Below, piece by piece: positions 45,448 through 53,242 of a stretch of DNA of 64,000 bases (its first letter is position 1; each line of letters opens with the position of its first letter). The DNA is from Flavobacterium sp. K5-23 (GTDB taxonomy: Bacteria > Bacteroidota > Bacteroidia > Flavobacteriales > Flavobacteriaceae), in assembly GCF_023278045.1 (NCBI RefSeq), contig NZ_CP056783.1, positions 3,426,878 to 3,490,877 on the forward strand, in the 5' to 3' direction. Position numbers and translations under genes: made by a program. The notes beneath the pieces were generated by a model. The model did not search any database, was not told where the DNA came from, and saw only the letters and a list, made by a program, of their open reading frames with translations.

Positions 45448-46776
45448 TTACACCAATGTAGAAGCAAATTCCATTCGCACACTTCCGTCTTCGTCAATGT
45501 GAGTCAAATTAATTTCGTGTAAAGTATTTACTAATTCTGGGTTCCAAGGTGTTTTTACTTTCACATAGTTCTCCGTAAAACCGTGAATATAACCTTCTTT
45601 ATTTTCACTTTCAAACAAAACAGTTCTATTACTTCCTAGCTGGCTTTCATAAAAAGCACGACGCTTTTTAACAGATAATCCACGCATCATTTTACTTCGT
45701 TTTGAACGTACGTTAGCAGGAATAACTCCGGGCATATCAGCAGCCTCCGTATTATCACGCTCTGAATAAGTGAAAACGTGCAAATAAGAAATGTCCATAT
45801 CATTTAAAAAATGATATGTCTCTAAGAAGTGCTCATCTGTTTCACCTGGAAACCCAACAATTACGTCCACACCAATACAAGCGTGAGGCATTACTTCCCG
45901 AATTTTGTTAACTCTTTCCGTGTAAACTTCACGTTGGTAACGACGTTTCATTAACTTTAAAATGTCATTGCTACCTGATTGTAACGGAATATGAAAATGA
46001 GGCACAAAAGTTCTACTTTTCGATACAAATTCAATCGTTTCGTTTTTCAATAAATTCGGTTCAATAGACGAGATTCGTAATCTTTCAATTCCTTCCACTT
46101 TATCTAATTCTTGTACCAATTCAAGAAAAGTATGCTCGTGCTTTTTATTTCCGAATTCCCCTTTTCCGTAATCTCCAATGTTTACACCGGTAAGAACAAT
46201 TTCCTTGATGTTTTGTTTCGAAATCTCGTAAGCATTCTTCAATACGTTCTCCAGTTCATCACTTCGAGAAATCCCTCTTGCTAGCGGAATAGTGCAATAC
46301 GTACATTTATAATCGCAACCGTCTTGCACTTTCAAGAAAGCACGAGTTCTGTCTCCTATCGAGTAACTCCCCACATAGAAATCAGCTTCAGATATCTCAC
46401 AAGAATGCACTTCGCCCATATCGTTTTTGGACAAATCATTGATGTAATCATTAAGCTTGAATTTTTCGGTAGCACCAAGAACCAAATCAACACCATCAAC
46501 TGCCGCTAATTCTTCTGGTTTTAATTGAGCATAACAACCCACAGCAGCTACAAATGCCTTATTATTGAGTTTCATTGCTTTTTTAACGACTTGCTTGAAT
46601 TGTTTATCGGCATTTTCAGTTACTGAACACGTATTGATAACATACATATCAGCCACTTCCTCAAAATCAACACGGTCAAAACCTTCGTCTTGTAAATTTC
46701 TGGCAATCGTTGATGTTTCTGAAAAATTCAGTTTACATCCAAGGGTATAAAAGGCAACTTTTTTTCTGTTTTCCAT
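45448..46776 (-). CDS. mtaB: tRNA (N6-threonylcarbamoyladenosine-37-C2) methylthiotransferase
   Basis: This radical-SAM enzyme adds a methylthio group to t6A37 of tRNAs. The N-terminal UPF0004 domain has Cys14, Cys50 and Cys81 for the auxiliary cluster (TLGCKLN, NTCSVT, VGCYAQ). The radical-SAM motif CDYKCTYC has its cysteines at 154, 158 and 161, and a C-terminal TRAM-like region follows. The KLN-type N-terminus and VGCYAQ favour MtaB over MiaB. ATG at 46776 is preferred to TTG at 46788. It is divergent from the toxin-antitoxin pair, with a TAAATTTG element (46823-46830) upstream. Confidence 0.92.
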   Translation of the reverse strand: MENRKKVAFYTLGCKLNFSETSTIARNLQDEGFDRVDFEEVADMYVINTCSVTENADKQFKQVVKKAMKLNNKAFVAAVGCYAQLKPEELAAVDGVDLVLGATEKFKLNDYINDLSKNDMGEVHSCEISEADFYVGSYSIGDRTRAFLKVQDGCDYKCTYCTIPLARGISRSDELENVLKNAYEISKQNIKEIVLTGVNIGDYGKGEFGNKKHEHTFLELVQELDKVEGIERLRISSIEPNLLKNETIEFVSKSRTFVPHFHIPLQSGSNDILKLMKRRYQREVYTERVNKIREVMPHACIGVDVIVGFPGETDEHFLETYHFLNDMDISYLHVFTYSERDNTEAADMPGVIPANVRSKRSKMMRGLSVKKRRAFYESQLGSNRTVLFESENKEGYIHGFTENYVKVKTPWNPELVNTLHEINLTHIDEDGSVRMEFASTLV

Positions 46777-46822
46777 AAGTAAGCTCAATTTAATGAAATC
46801 GTTGTCAAAAAAATTGAGTGTG

Positions 46823-46830
46823 CAAATTTA
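46823..46830 (-). promoter_or_regulatory. Candidate -7 element for mtaB
   Basis: TAAATTTG on the minus strand fits TAnnTTTG, 47 bases before the mtaB ATG; the -33 box is not clear. Confidence 0.35.
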
Positions 46831-46866
46831 CAAACAATATTCTGTACTTTAAAGCTGATAATTATT

Positions 46867-46874
46867 TATATTTG
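46867..46874 (+). promoter_or_regulatory. Candidate -7 element for the toxin-antitoxin pair
   Basis: TATATTTG fits TAnnTTTG and lies 27 bases before the antitoxin ATG. Confidence 0.4.
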
Positions 46875-46900
46875 TAGTACATATAATTTATACTAATATT

Positions 46901-47149
46901 ATGCAATCAACTCAATTACAAATAGAAAAACTAAACTTGATTGAAAAAATAATTCATATAGAAGATGAAAATCTTATTGAATATTTGAATGCTATTTTAT
47001 TAGAGGATAAAAATGAATACAAACTTTCAGAAGAACAATTTAATATTATTCAAGAAAGTCGTTCAAAATATTTGTCAGGAGAGGATAAAGGAAAAACGTG
47101 GGATGAAGTAAAAAGTAGCTTGCTTAAAAAAAGAGATGAAAGAATTTAA
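46901..47149 (+). CDS. Antitoxin of a ParE/RelE-type toxin-antitoxin pair
   Basis: The 82-residue protein matches the putative addiction-module-component pattern: an N-terminal helix (IEKLNLIEKIIHIEDENLIEYLNAI), then the toxin-wrapping tail with LSEEQFNIIQESRSKYLSGEDKGKTWDEVKSSL. The toxin gene starts inside its last codons (14-base overlap), so the two are translationally coupled, antitoxin first. Such antitoxins neutralise the toxin by binding it, and often repress their own promoter. No DNA-binding domain of known type is obvious. Confidence 0.75.
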   Translation: MQSTQLQIEKLNLIEKIIHIEDENLIEYLNAILLEDKNEYKLSEEQFNIIQESRSKYLSGEDKGKTWDEVKSSLLKKRDERI

Positions 47150-47432
47150 ATTAATCATTTCTAAAAAAGCTGAAAATCAAACTGAAGAAGTATTTTTTCA
47201 CTATAATTTAATTTCTGACAAAATAGCCGACAATTTCTTAATTCAGCTACATAATTGTTTAAATTCAATACATAAAAACCCAACTATTTTTCAAATTTTT
47301 AAGACACATTTCCGACAAGTACCTCTTAAGAAATATCCTTACATAGTAGTATATTCAATCGAAAATAAAAATAGCATTGTTATTTTATCTGTTTTCCATA
47401 CCAGTAGAAATCCAAATAAAAAATTCAGATAG
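47136..47432 (+). CDS. RelE/ParE family toxin
   Basis: This 98-residue basic protein has the RelE/ParE fold pattern: KLIISKKAENQTEEVFFHYNLIS, then a helix (IADNFLIQLHNCLNSIHKNPTIF), then the strands FRQVPLKKYPYIVVYSI and NSIVILSVFHTSRNP. The last segment, ending in F-H-T-S-R-x-P, is typical of ParE-type members. The arrangement and spacing with the antitoxin support a plasmid-stabilisation-type module sitting between housekeeping genes. Whether it targets gyrase or ribosome-bound mRNA cannot be told. Confidence 0.8.
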   Translation: MKEFKLIISKKAENQTEEVFFHYNLISDKIADNFLIQLHNCLNSIHKNPTIFQIFKTHFRQVPLKKYPYIVVYSIENKNSIVILSVFHTSRNPNKKFR

Positions 47433-47461
47433 TTGTTTAAAGAAATCAAGAACTAAACGTC

Positions 47462-47479
47462 CTTAATTTCTTAATGGTT
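47462..47479 (+). repeat. Partial copy of the 45352-45415 repeat
   Basis: CTTAATTTCTTAATGGTT matches the right arm of the 45352-45415 inverted repeat at 17 of 18 positions; no facing arm is present here. Confidence 0.4.
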
Positions 47480-47502
47480 AATTTCAAATATAAAAGTGGG
47501 AT

Positions 47503-48297
47503 CTAATTCAATATAAATCGTCTTACCACCTCTGCCACTCCATGATTGTTGTTTGACGCTACAATCACATTAGCACGGTCTCTTAATTCCGGAGTCACAT
47601 TATCAACCCAGACACCTAAACCAGCGTATTCTACCATCGTCAGGTCATTTCCTGCATTACCCACAGCTATGATTTCGCTTTGTTTAATACCCAGTTTCTC
47701 TGCTAATATTTTAATACTTGCAGCTTTGTCAATTCCGTTTTGAGCTACTTCCAGGAAAAAAGGTTTTGACATACTTACACTAAGATGAGGCATAGCCGCT
47801 TTCAGGTCTTTTTCCACTTCTTTAAGATAGCCGGGTTCTTCCAGCAAAATACATTTCACCGCAGCTGAATTTACTTCCGCTTTGAAATCAGCCACTTTGT
47901 TGTGTTTTAATCCCGTGATATTAAGTTCGACATCTATATATTCTGAATCGCTTTCACTAAGTACTTCGCCGTTAAGATAAGTGATGATATGAGTTTTACT
48001 TTTCAAACTATAATCATACAGCTCATGAATTTGCTCTTTGGTTAAAGTTTGTTCGAATAAAGTTGTACCGTCTTTCAAATCAGTAATTACGGCTCCGTTA
48101 TACGAAATCATATAAGAGTCTAAATTAAGTTCTTTAGCGAAAGAAGTCATCGCGGCAGTAGGTCTACCTGAGGCTAGAATAACCTGCACCCCTTTTTCTC
48201 TTGCCTGAAAAATCATTGCTGCATTCTCATCAGAAATTTTATGGTCATCAGTCAACAAGGTATCATCCATGTCTAAAACCAACATTTTATATTTCAT
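47503..48297 (-). CDS. Cof-type HAD-IIB family phosphatase
   Basis: This 264-residue HAD hydrolase has motif I LVLDMDDTLL at residues 6-15, motif II VILASGRPT, a C2-type cap, the Lys of motif III (IDKAASIKILAEKLG) and motif IV AVGNAGNDLTMVEYAG. This is the Cof/YidA group that dephosphorylates sugar phosphates and FMN-like compounds. Note GNAGND in place of the usual GDxxND: the first motif-IV Asp is Asn here. It appears to be a single gene. Confidence 0.88.
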   Translation of the reverse strand: MKYKMLVLDMDDTLLTDDHKISDENAAMIFQAREKGVQVILASGRPTAAMTSFAKELNLDSYMISYNGAVITDLKDGTTLFEQTLTKEQIHELYDYSLKSKTHIITYLNGEVLSESDSEYIDVELNITGLKHNKVADFKAEVNSAAVKCILLEEPGYLKEVEKDLKAAMPHLSVSMSKPFFLEVAQNGIDKAASIKILAEKLGIKQSEIIAVGNAGNDLTMVEYAGLGVWVDNVTPELRDRANVIVASNNNHGVAEVVRRFILN

Positions 48298-48317
48298 ATC
48301 TTATTGTAATTCAATTA

Positions 48318-48356
48318 AAAAAAGAAAACCTTGAACACTAAAATGCATCAAGGTTT
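48318..48356 (-). terminator. Terminator of the DUF2007/DEAD-like gene pair
   Basis: AAACCTTGA and TCAAGGTTT form a perfect 9-bp stem with a 13-base loop, followed on the minus strand by a T run. Confidence 0.65.
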
Positions 48357-48379
48357 ATCTTTCTATTTTTTATGCGAGT

Positions 48380-48598
48380 TTAAATACTCATTCTAAATTC
48401 TTCAATAACCGGATTGGCTTTTGAAAAATCAGTTTCTTGAATAAATAACTCAACGGCTGATCCTGAACTTCCAAAACCCGCTAACCTAGCTGACTGGATA
48501 TTATCTTTCATAACCGTATCAACACCTATAGCTTCCATTTTTTCTTTTAAAGCAATAGCTAAAATTTCGCTTCCAGAAAACACTTTCATCAATCCCAT
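48380..48598 (-). CDS. DUF2007-like small protein
   Basis: A 72-residue protein of the small ferredoxin-fold type often labelled putative signal-transducing protein (DUF2007): KVFSGSEILAIALKEKMEAIG followed by DTVMKDNIQSA and the strand AVELFIQETDFSKANPVIEEF. No catalytic residues are apparent. It starts 17 bases after the DEAD-like gene stop on the same strand and shares its terminator. Confidence 0.65.
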   Translation of the reverse strand: MGLMKVFSGSEILAIALKEKMEAIGVDTVMKDNIQSARLAGFGSSGSAVELFIQETDFSKANPVIEEFRMSI

Positions 48599-48614
48599 CT
48601 TGTCTTATTTTATA

Positions 48615-49274
48615 TTAATTTTCTTCTTCATTTTCTTCATCTTCGTCCTCTTCTTCATCACCTTCCTCAAATTCAAAAATAAGAGGCTCTAACAACATTT
48701 TATCGGCTAGAATTTCAATTCTATCCGTAAGATGGTCTGCAAATATTATGCGTTGCGTTTTTGTAATGCTGTTAGACATACGCATAATCTTAGTTTCGTA
48801 ACGCAGTTTCAAAATAGGATCTGAGTCATCAAGGACAAACATTTTTAATCTGTTTATATTGAAACCAGCTGTGGTAAACATATCACTCAGTTTCTTCGGT
48901 GTACCAATCAATACATCGATTCCAGTAGAAATATAATTTTTATCGTATTCCATATCCCCTTTATCGTGCACACCGTAGACACGTAAATCAGTATACTTAC
49001 CTAATTTTTCAAACATTTCTTCCATTGCCAAAACTTTGGCTTTGTCTTCCACGATAATCAAGGCACGCGGAGACTCTTCTCCTTCACATACTAATTGTTG
49101 GATTACATTAAGTACAATAGTCGTAGATTTTCCGGTTCCGCTTTCAGATAGAATAATACAATCCGAACCACTTTTTATGGTAGAGAATGTGTCTTGTTGC
49201 ATTTCATTGGCTTCGGTTAAACCGTTTTCAATTAACGCTTGTTTTAAATTTTCGTTTAATTTTTTTAATTTCAT
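48615..49274 (-). CDS. Single-lobe DEAD-box-like ATPase with degenerate motifs
   Basis: This 219-residue protein covers only RecA lobe 1 of a DEAD-box helicase: a Q-motif-like MQQDTF, Walker A SESGTGKST at 43-51, IGTPKKL (motif Ib) and VLDDSD at 147-152 where DEAD would stand. FADHL at 178-182 replaces SAT. There is no helicase C-terminal domain; the chain ends in a very acidic tail (202-219). RNA unwinding is therefore unlikely. It may be a regulator or a retained nucleotide switch. It is in an operon with the DUF2007 gene; the sigma-54 activator lies upstream. Confidence 0.8.
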   Translation of the reverse strand: MKLKKLNENLKQALIENGLTEANEMQQDTFSTIKSGSDCIILSESGTGKSTTIVLNVIQQLVCEGEESPRALIIVEDKAKVLAMEEMFEKLGKYTDLRVYGVHDKGDMEYDKNYISTGIDVLIGTPKKLSDMFTTAGFNINRLKMFVLDDSDPILKLRYETKIMRMSNSITKTQRIIFADHLTDRIEILADKMLLEPLIFEFEEGDEEEDEDEENEEEN

Positions 49275-49372
49275 TTCTTATGATTGAAAGATTAAAAAAT
49301 TGAAATAAAATAAGATTAGAAAATGTACTGCCAATCTTTAAATCATTAATTTTTTAAATCATTATATTATTT

Positions 49373-50536
49373 TTATTTACTCGCGAACAACTTCACATCA
49401 TTCTCAGAGATTTCATTTCCTCCAAGGATTATTAAACGTTCCACTACATTTCTCAATTCCCTGATATTACCTGTCCAGTCATATTCTTGTAACAGTTTAA
49501 TAGCATCCTTTGAAAATTTCTTCACTGCATTTCCTTGCTCAGAAGCAATTTTATCTGCAAAATGCGAAATTAAAGCTGGAATATCTTCGCGTCTCTCATT
49601 CAATGAAGGCACCTTGATTAATATTACAGCTAATCTGTGGTATAAATCTTCACGGAAACGACCTTCGGCAATTTCTAATTTCAAATCTTTATTAGTCGCT
49701 GCAATTACGCGAACATCGACTTTAATGTCTTTGTCAGCACCCACTCTTGTTATTACACTTTCTTGCAATGCACGCAATACTTTGGCTTGGGCAGAAAGAC
49801 TCATATCTCCAATTTCATCCAGAAAAATAGTTCCTTTATCGGCAGCTTCAAATTTACCCGCTCGATCTTTAATTGCAGATGTAAAAGCACCTTTCACGTG
49901 ACCAAACAACTCACTTTCTATCAATTCAGAAGGAATAGCAGCGCAATTCACTTCTATTAAAGAAAAACTGGCACGTTCGCTTTTTTCGTGTAATTGATGG
50001 GCAACTAATTCTTTTCCGGTTCCGTTAGGCCCTGTGATTAGAACTCTTGCTTCAGTTGGAGCCACTTTATCAATCATTAATTTAATATGATTAATAGCCT
50101 CGCTATCCCCTATCATCTCATAGTTCTTACTGACTTTTTTCTTTAATATTTTATTCTCAACTACAAGTTGTTTCTTGTCCAAGGCGTTTCTAACCGTATT
50201 CAACAATCGGTTTAAATCCGGTGGTTTAGAAATATAATCAAAAGCCCCAAGACGCATTGTATTGATAGCCGTTTCCATATCGCCATGACCAGAAATCATA
50301 ACCATTGGAATTTCGGGTTTTATTTTTTTTACTGCTTCAAGCAATTCCACTCCGTCCATTTTTGGCATTTTGATATCGCACAAAACCAGATCGTAGTCGT
50401 TGTTTTTTATTTTTTCGAATCCAGCAATCCCATCTTCTGCATCTTCCACCTGATAGGTATCACTTTCCTCTGAAAGTATTTTTGTTAATACTCTTCGAAT
50501 AGCCGCTTCGTCTTCTATGATTAATATTTTACTCAT
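49373..50536 (-). CDS. Sigma-54-dependent response regulator without DNA-binding domain
   Basis: The receiver domain occupies residues 1-115, with phospho-acceptor Asp54 and Lys104. A sigma-54 AAA+ domain follows from about 140, with Walker A GPNGTGKE at 169-176, GAFTSA at 216-221 in place of the usual GAFTGA, and Walker B GTIFLDEIGDM near 235-245. The sequence ends at residue 387 just after the sensor-2 helices (WTGNIRELRNVVERLI), so the Fis-type helix-turn-helix of NtrC is absent. It presumably remodels sigma-54 polymerase without a fixed enhancer. No histidine kinase is adjacent. Confidence 0.88.
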   Translation of the reverse strand: MSKILIIEDEAAIRRVLTKILSEESDTYQVEDAEDGIAGFEKIKNNDYDLVLCDIKMPKMDGVELLEAVKKIKPEIPMVMISGHGDMETAINTMRLGAFDYISKPPDLNRLLNTVRNALDKKQLVVENKILKKKVSKNYEMIGDSEAINHIKLMIDKVAPTEARVLITGPNGTGKELVAHQLHEKSERASFSLIEVNCAAIPSELIESELFGHVKGAFTSAIKDRAGKFEAADKGTIFLDEIGDMSLSAQAKVLRALQESVITRVGADKDIKVDVRVIAATNKDLKLEIAEGRFREDLYHRLAVILIKVPSLNERREDIPALISHFADKIASEQGNAVKKFSKDAIKLLQEYDWTGNIRELRNVVERLIILGGNEISENDVKLFASK

Positions 50537-50570
50537 TTGTTATCTTGATTATTCGTTATTTCGTTTCGCC

Positions 50571-50699
50571 GTTATTGGCAATGTTTATTGATCAGCCCAA
50601 TAATGGCTCTTAGCCCTGATGGAGCCGATATCCTCGCAACGTAGTGGAGAGATAAAGGCGAGAGCAGGAAGATTCTCTATTGACAATAACCAAGCCATT
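50571..50699 (+). repeat. Structured intergenic repeat (copy 2)
   Basis: Nested inverted repeats mark the element: GTTATTGGCAAT (50571-50582) faces ATTGACAATAAC (50679-50690) with 11 of 12 bases paired, and AATGGCT (50592-50598) faces AGCCATT (50693-50699). The core from TAGCCCTGATGGA to GGCGAGAGCAGGAAG shares ordered blocks with copy 1 at 44311-44420 in the opposite orientation. No gene is visible in this 218-base gap. Confidence 0.5.
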
Positions 50700-50754
50700 C
50701 GCTCCTATTCCTTTTATTAATAAAAACGATCAAGAGTTAAAGCATTCCTATTCT

Positions 50755-52071
50755 TTAATATTTCAACCACTTATACAATTCTTTCCAAGTGGGCTTCTTT
50801 CCATACATTAATATCCCTACTCGGTAGATTTTGGCTGCAAACCAAACCACTAAAAAGAAAGTGGCGAACAACAAAGATACGGAAATGGCGATTTGCCACC
50901 ACGGCACTCCAAAAGGAATTCGCATTAACATTACTATAGGCGAAGTCAATGGTATCATTGAAAACAAAACTGCAATAGTCCCGTGAGGGTCATTTATCAC
51001 ACTAAAAAAACCAACATAAACACTCAGCATTAATGGCATAATGATAGGCAATAGAAATTGCTGTGAGTCGGTTTGATTATCTACCGCAGCACCAATTGCG
51101 GCATAGAATGAACTGTATAAAAAATAACCACCTATGAAATAAATCACAAATCCTATCAACATACTTGCTATAGGCAGATTCCAAATTTCTTTGATGTACA
51201 TCTGGGCAGTTCCAGTTAATTCCTGCTGTGCTTGTTGCATTACTTCGGGCGGAATTTTTGCTGTAGGCCCTACGTTTACTCCAAAAAACATCGAGGCGGC
51301 AAACATTAACGAAAGTCCTATAACAGCCCATATCATAAACTGAAGAATTCCTGCTAATGAGGTTCCGATGATTTTTCCAATCATCAATTGGAACGGCTTT
51401 ACCGATGAAATAATGATTTCTATAATTCGGTTTGTTTTTTCTTCAATGACGCTTCGCATAACCATATTACCATAAATGATGATAAACATCATAATCAGGT
51501 ATCCAAATCCACCTCCAATAGCGATTTTGATTTCGTTTAGCCCTTTTAAACTCTCTTCCCCAGTAGCTTTTGTCAAACTGATATTGACTTTAGACTGAGC
51601 GTTTTGAATCGCCAGGGTATCAAGATGTGCTTTTTCTAAATTGGTTTTGGTAATCTTTTTGGCAATAATATCCTGAACATTCTCTATAAATACAATGCTA
51701 GGACTGCTGTTTGAAATGAATTGAATTTTCTTTTCTAATTCTTTAACATCGTTTACTTTTGGGATAATCAGTAAGCCTTCATAACTTTCATTGGTAATAC
51801 TATCTTTTAAAAAACTAGTGTCGATTAAAGATAAATCCACGTATTTGTATTCGCCTTTATCCGAATTTCTTATCGTGAATTCTTTGACAAACAACCCCGA
51901 TTCATCGTGGATAGCGATGCGTTTAGTATCGGCTTTCATAGAACTCAAATAGCCTACAAATGCTGCAATCCCCACAAAAAGTAGCGGACTAAGGAAAGTC
52001 ATTACGATAAAAGACTTATTGCGGACCTTGGCAATGAATTCTCGTTTTATGATTAATGATATAATGCTCAT
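50755..52071 (-). CDS. ABC-2 type transporter permease (NatB-like)
   Basis: This 438-residue membrane protein has an N-terminal segment (IKREFIAKVRNKSFIVMTFLSPLLFVG), a periplasmic domain of about 150 residues, then five or six hydrophobic segments (YLIMMFIIIYGNMVMRSVIEEKTNRIIEII, IWAVIGLSLMFAASMF, GYFLYSSFYAAIGA). The MRSVIEEKTNR stretch is diagnostic of NatB/ABC-2 exporters. The ATG at 52071 is used; a TTG lies three codons upstream. It follows the ATP-binding gene by 70 bases on the same strand, making a NatAB-type export pair. The substrate is open. Confidence 0.88.
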   Translation of the reverse strand: MSIISLIIKREFIAKVRNKSFIVMTFLSPLLFVGIAAFVGYLSSMKADTKRIAIHDESGLFVKEFTIRNSDKGEYKYVDLSLIDTSFLKDSITNESYEGLLIIPKVNDVKELEKKIQFISNSSPSIVFIENVQDIIAKKITKTNLEKAHLDTLAIQNAQSKVNISLTKATGEESLKGLNEIKIAIGGGFGYLIMMFIIIYGNMVMRSVIEEKTNRIIEIIISSVKPFQLMIGKIIGTSLAGILQFMIWAVIGLSLMFAASMFFGVNVGPTAKIPPEVMQQAQQELTGTAQMYIKEIWNLPIASMLIGFVIYFIGGYFLYSSFYAAIGAAVDNQTDSQQFLLPIIMPLMLSVYVGFFSVINDPHGTIAVLFSMIPLTSPIVMLMRIPFGVPWWQIAISVSLLFATFFLVVWFAAKIYRVGILMYGKKPTWKELYKWLKY

Positions 52072-52141
52072 ATTTCGCAAATTACAAATTATAAAACCAC
52101 AAATACCTTTATTATGGTATTTTGAAATTTCTTAATGATTA

Positions 52142-53065
52142 TTATTTTTCTGTTACTGTTTGGATAAAAATATCGTTTACACTTGGTATTTTTTCGACAA
52201 AATGAGTGACTTGCCCTCTTTGTGTCAAGATATGCAGTAATTCATTTGGCAATCCATTTCCAAGATGAATTTCAAGTTTCAATTCGTTGTTCAGGGATTT
52301 GAAATTAGCCGGACTAACGGTGAATTTTTGAGTAATAGCATACATCAACCCTTCCACGTTATCAGTTAAAATACCAACTTCAAAACTATTGGTTTTGAAT
52401 TGTCTTTTAACATCGAGCAATTTTCCTTCAATCAGTTTATTTGATTTGTGAATCAATGCAATATCATCACACAATTCTTCAACACTCTCCATTCTATGCG
52501 TAGAAAAAATAATGGTAGCTCCTTCGTCTCTTAATGCCAATATTTCATCTTTGATAACATTAGCATTTACAGGGTCAAAACCAGAGAAAGGTTCGTCAAA
52601 AATAAGTAGTTTGGGTTTGTGCAAAACACAAACAACAAACTGGATTTTTTGAGCCATTCCTTTTGAAAGTTCCTGAATTTTCTTGTTCCACCAACCTTGA
52701 ATTCCCAAACGGTCAAACCAATATTCTAATTGTTTCTTCGCTTCAGCCTTTGAAAGTCCTTTCATTTGTGCTAGATACAAACATTGCTCTCCCACTTTCA
52801 TACTGTTATACAACCCTCTTTCTTCAGGTAAATAACCTATGTATTGAACGTGTTTTTGCTGTAGCTTTTCACCATCAAAGATGATTTCGCCACTATCCGG
52901 TAAAGTGATTTGATTGATGATACGGATCAGGGATGTTTTCCCAGCTCCATTAGGGCCTAATAACCCATAAATACTACCTTTAGGAACAGATAATGAAACT
53001 TCGTTTAGCGCTACGTAATCCCCGTATTGCTTCACTACTTTATTGACTTCAAGTATGGTACTCAT
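52142..53065 (-). CDS. ABC transporter ATP-binding protein (NatA-like)
   Basis: The 307-residue ATPase has Walker A LLGPNGAGKTS around 34-44, a Q-loop (IGYLPEERGLYNSM), the signature LSKGMAQKIQ, Walker B LLIFDEPFSGFDPV and the switch His in FSTHRM. The signature is LSKGM rather than LSGGQ, as is common in NatA-type ATPases. The C-terminal 80 residues form the extra domain seen in exporters of this class. It is paired with the downstream permease. Confidence 0.9.
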   Translation of the reverse strand: MSTILEVNKVVKQYGDYVALNEVSLSVPKGSIYGLLGPNGAGKTSLIRIINQITLPDSGEIIFDGEKLQQKHVQYIGYLPEERGLYNSMKVGEQCLYLAQMKGLSKAEAKKQLEYWFDRLGIQGWWNKKIQELSKGMAQKIQFVVCVLHKPKLLIFDEPFSGFDPVNANVIKDEILALRDEGATIIFSTHRMESVEELCDDIALIHKSNKLIEGKLLDVKRQFKTNSFEVGILTDNVEGLMYAITQKFTVSPANFKSLNNELKLEIHLGNGLPNELLHILTQRGQVTHFVEKIPSVNDIFIQTVTEK

Positions 53066-53158
53066 GCTGATTTTTTAATTTATTTCAACAGTTTTGCCTT
53101 ATGGCATTGTGCGTGTAAAAGTAAATAATTAGTATCGAAATACTATGTATTGTTACAT

Positions 53159-53190
53159 AAAAAACCCACCCTTGTTTTCACAAGGATGGG
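53159..53190 (-). terminator. Terminator of grpE-dnaJ
   Basis: CCCA-x-CCTTGT pairs with ACAAGG-x-TGGG with one mismatch and a 4-base loop; six T follow on the minus strand. It lies about 55 bases after the dnaJ stop. Confidence 0.75.
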
Positions 53191-53242
53191 AAATATATTT
53201 TTATTGAAGTGCGAATACCCAACAATAAATTATTTTATCTTT

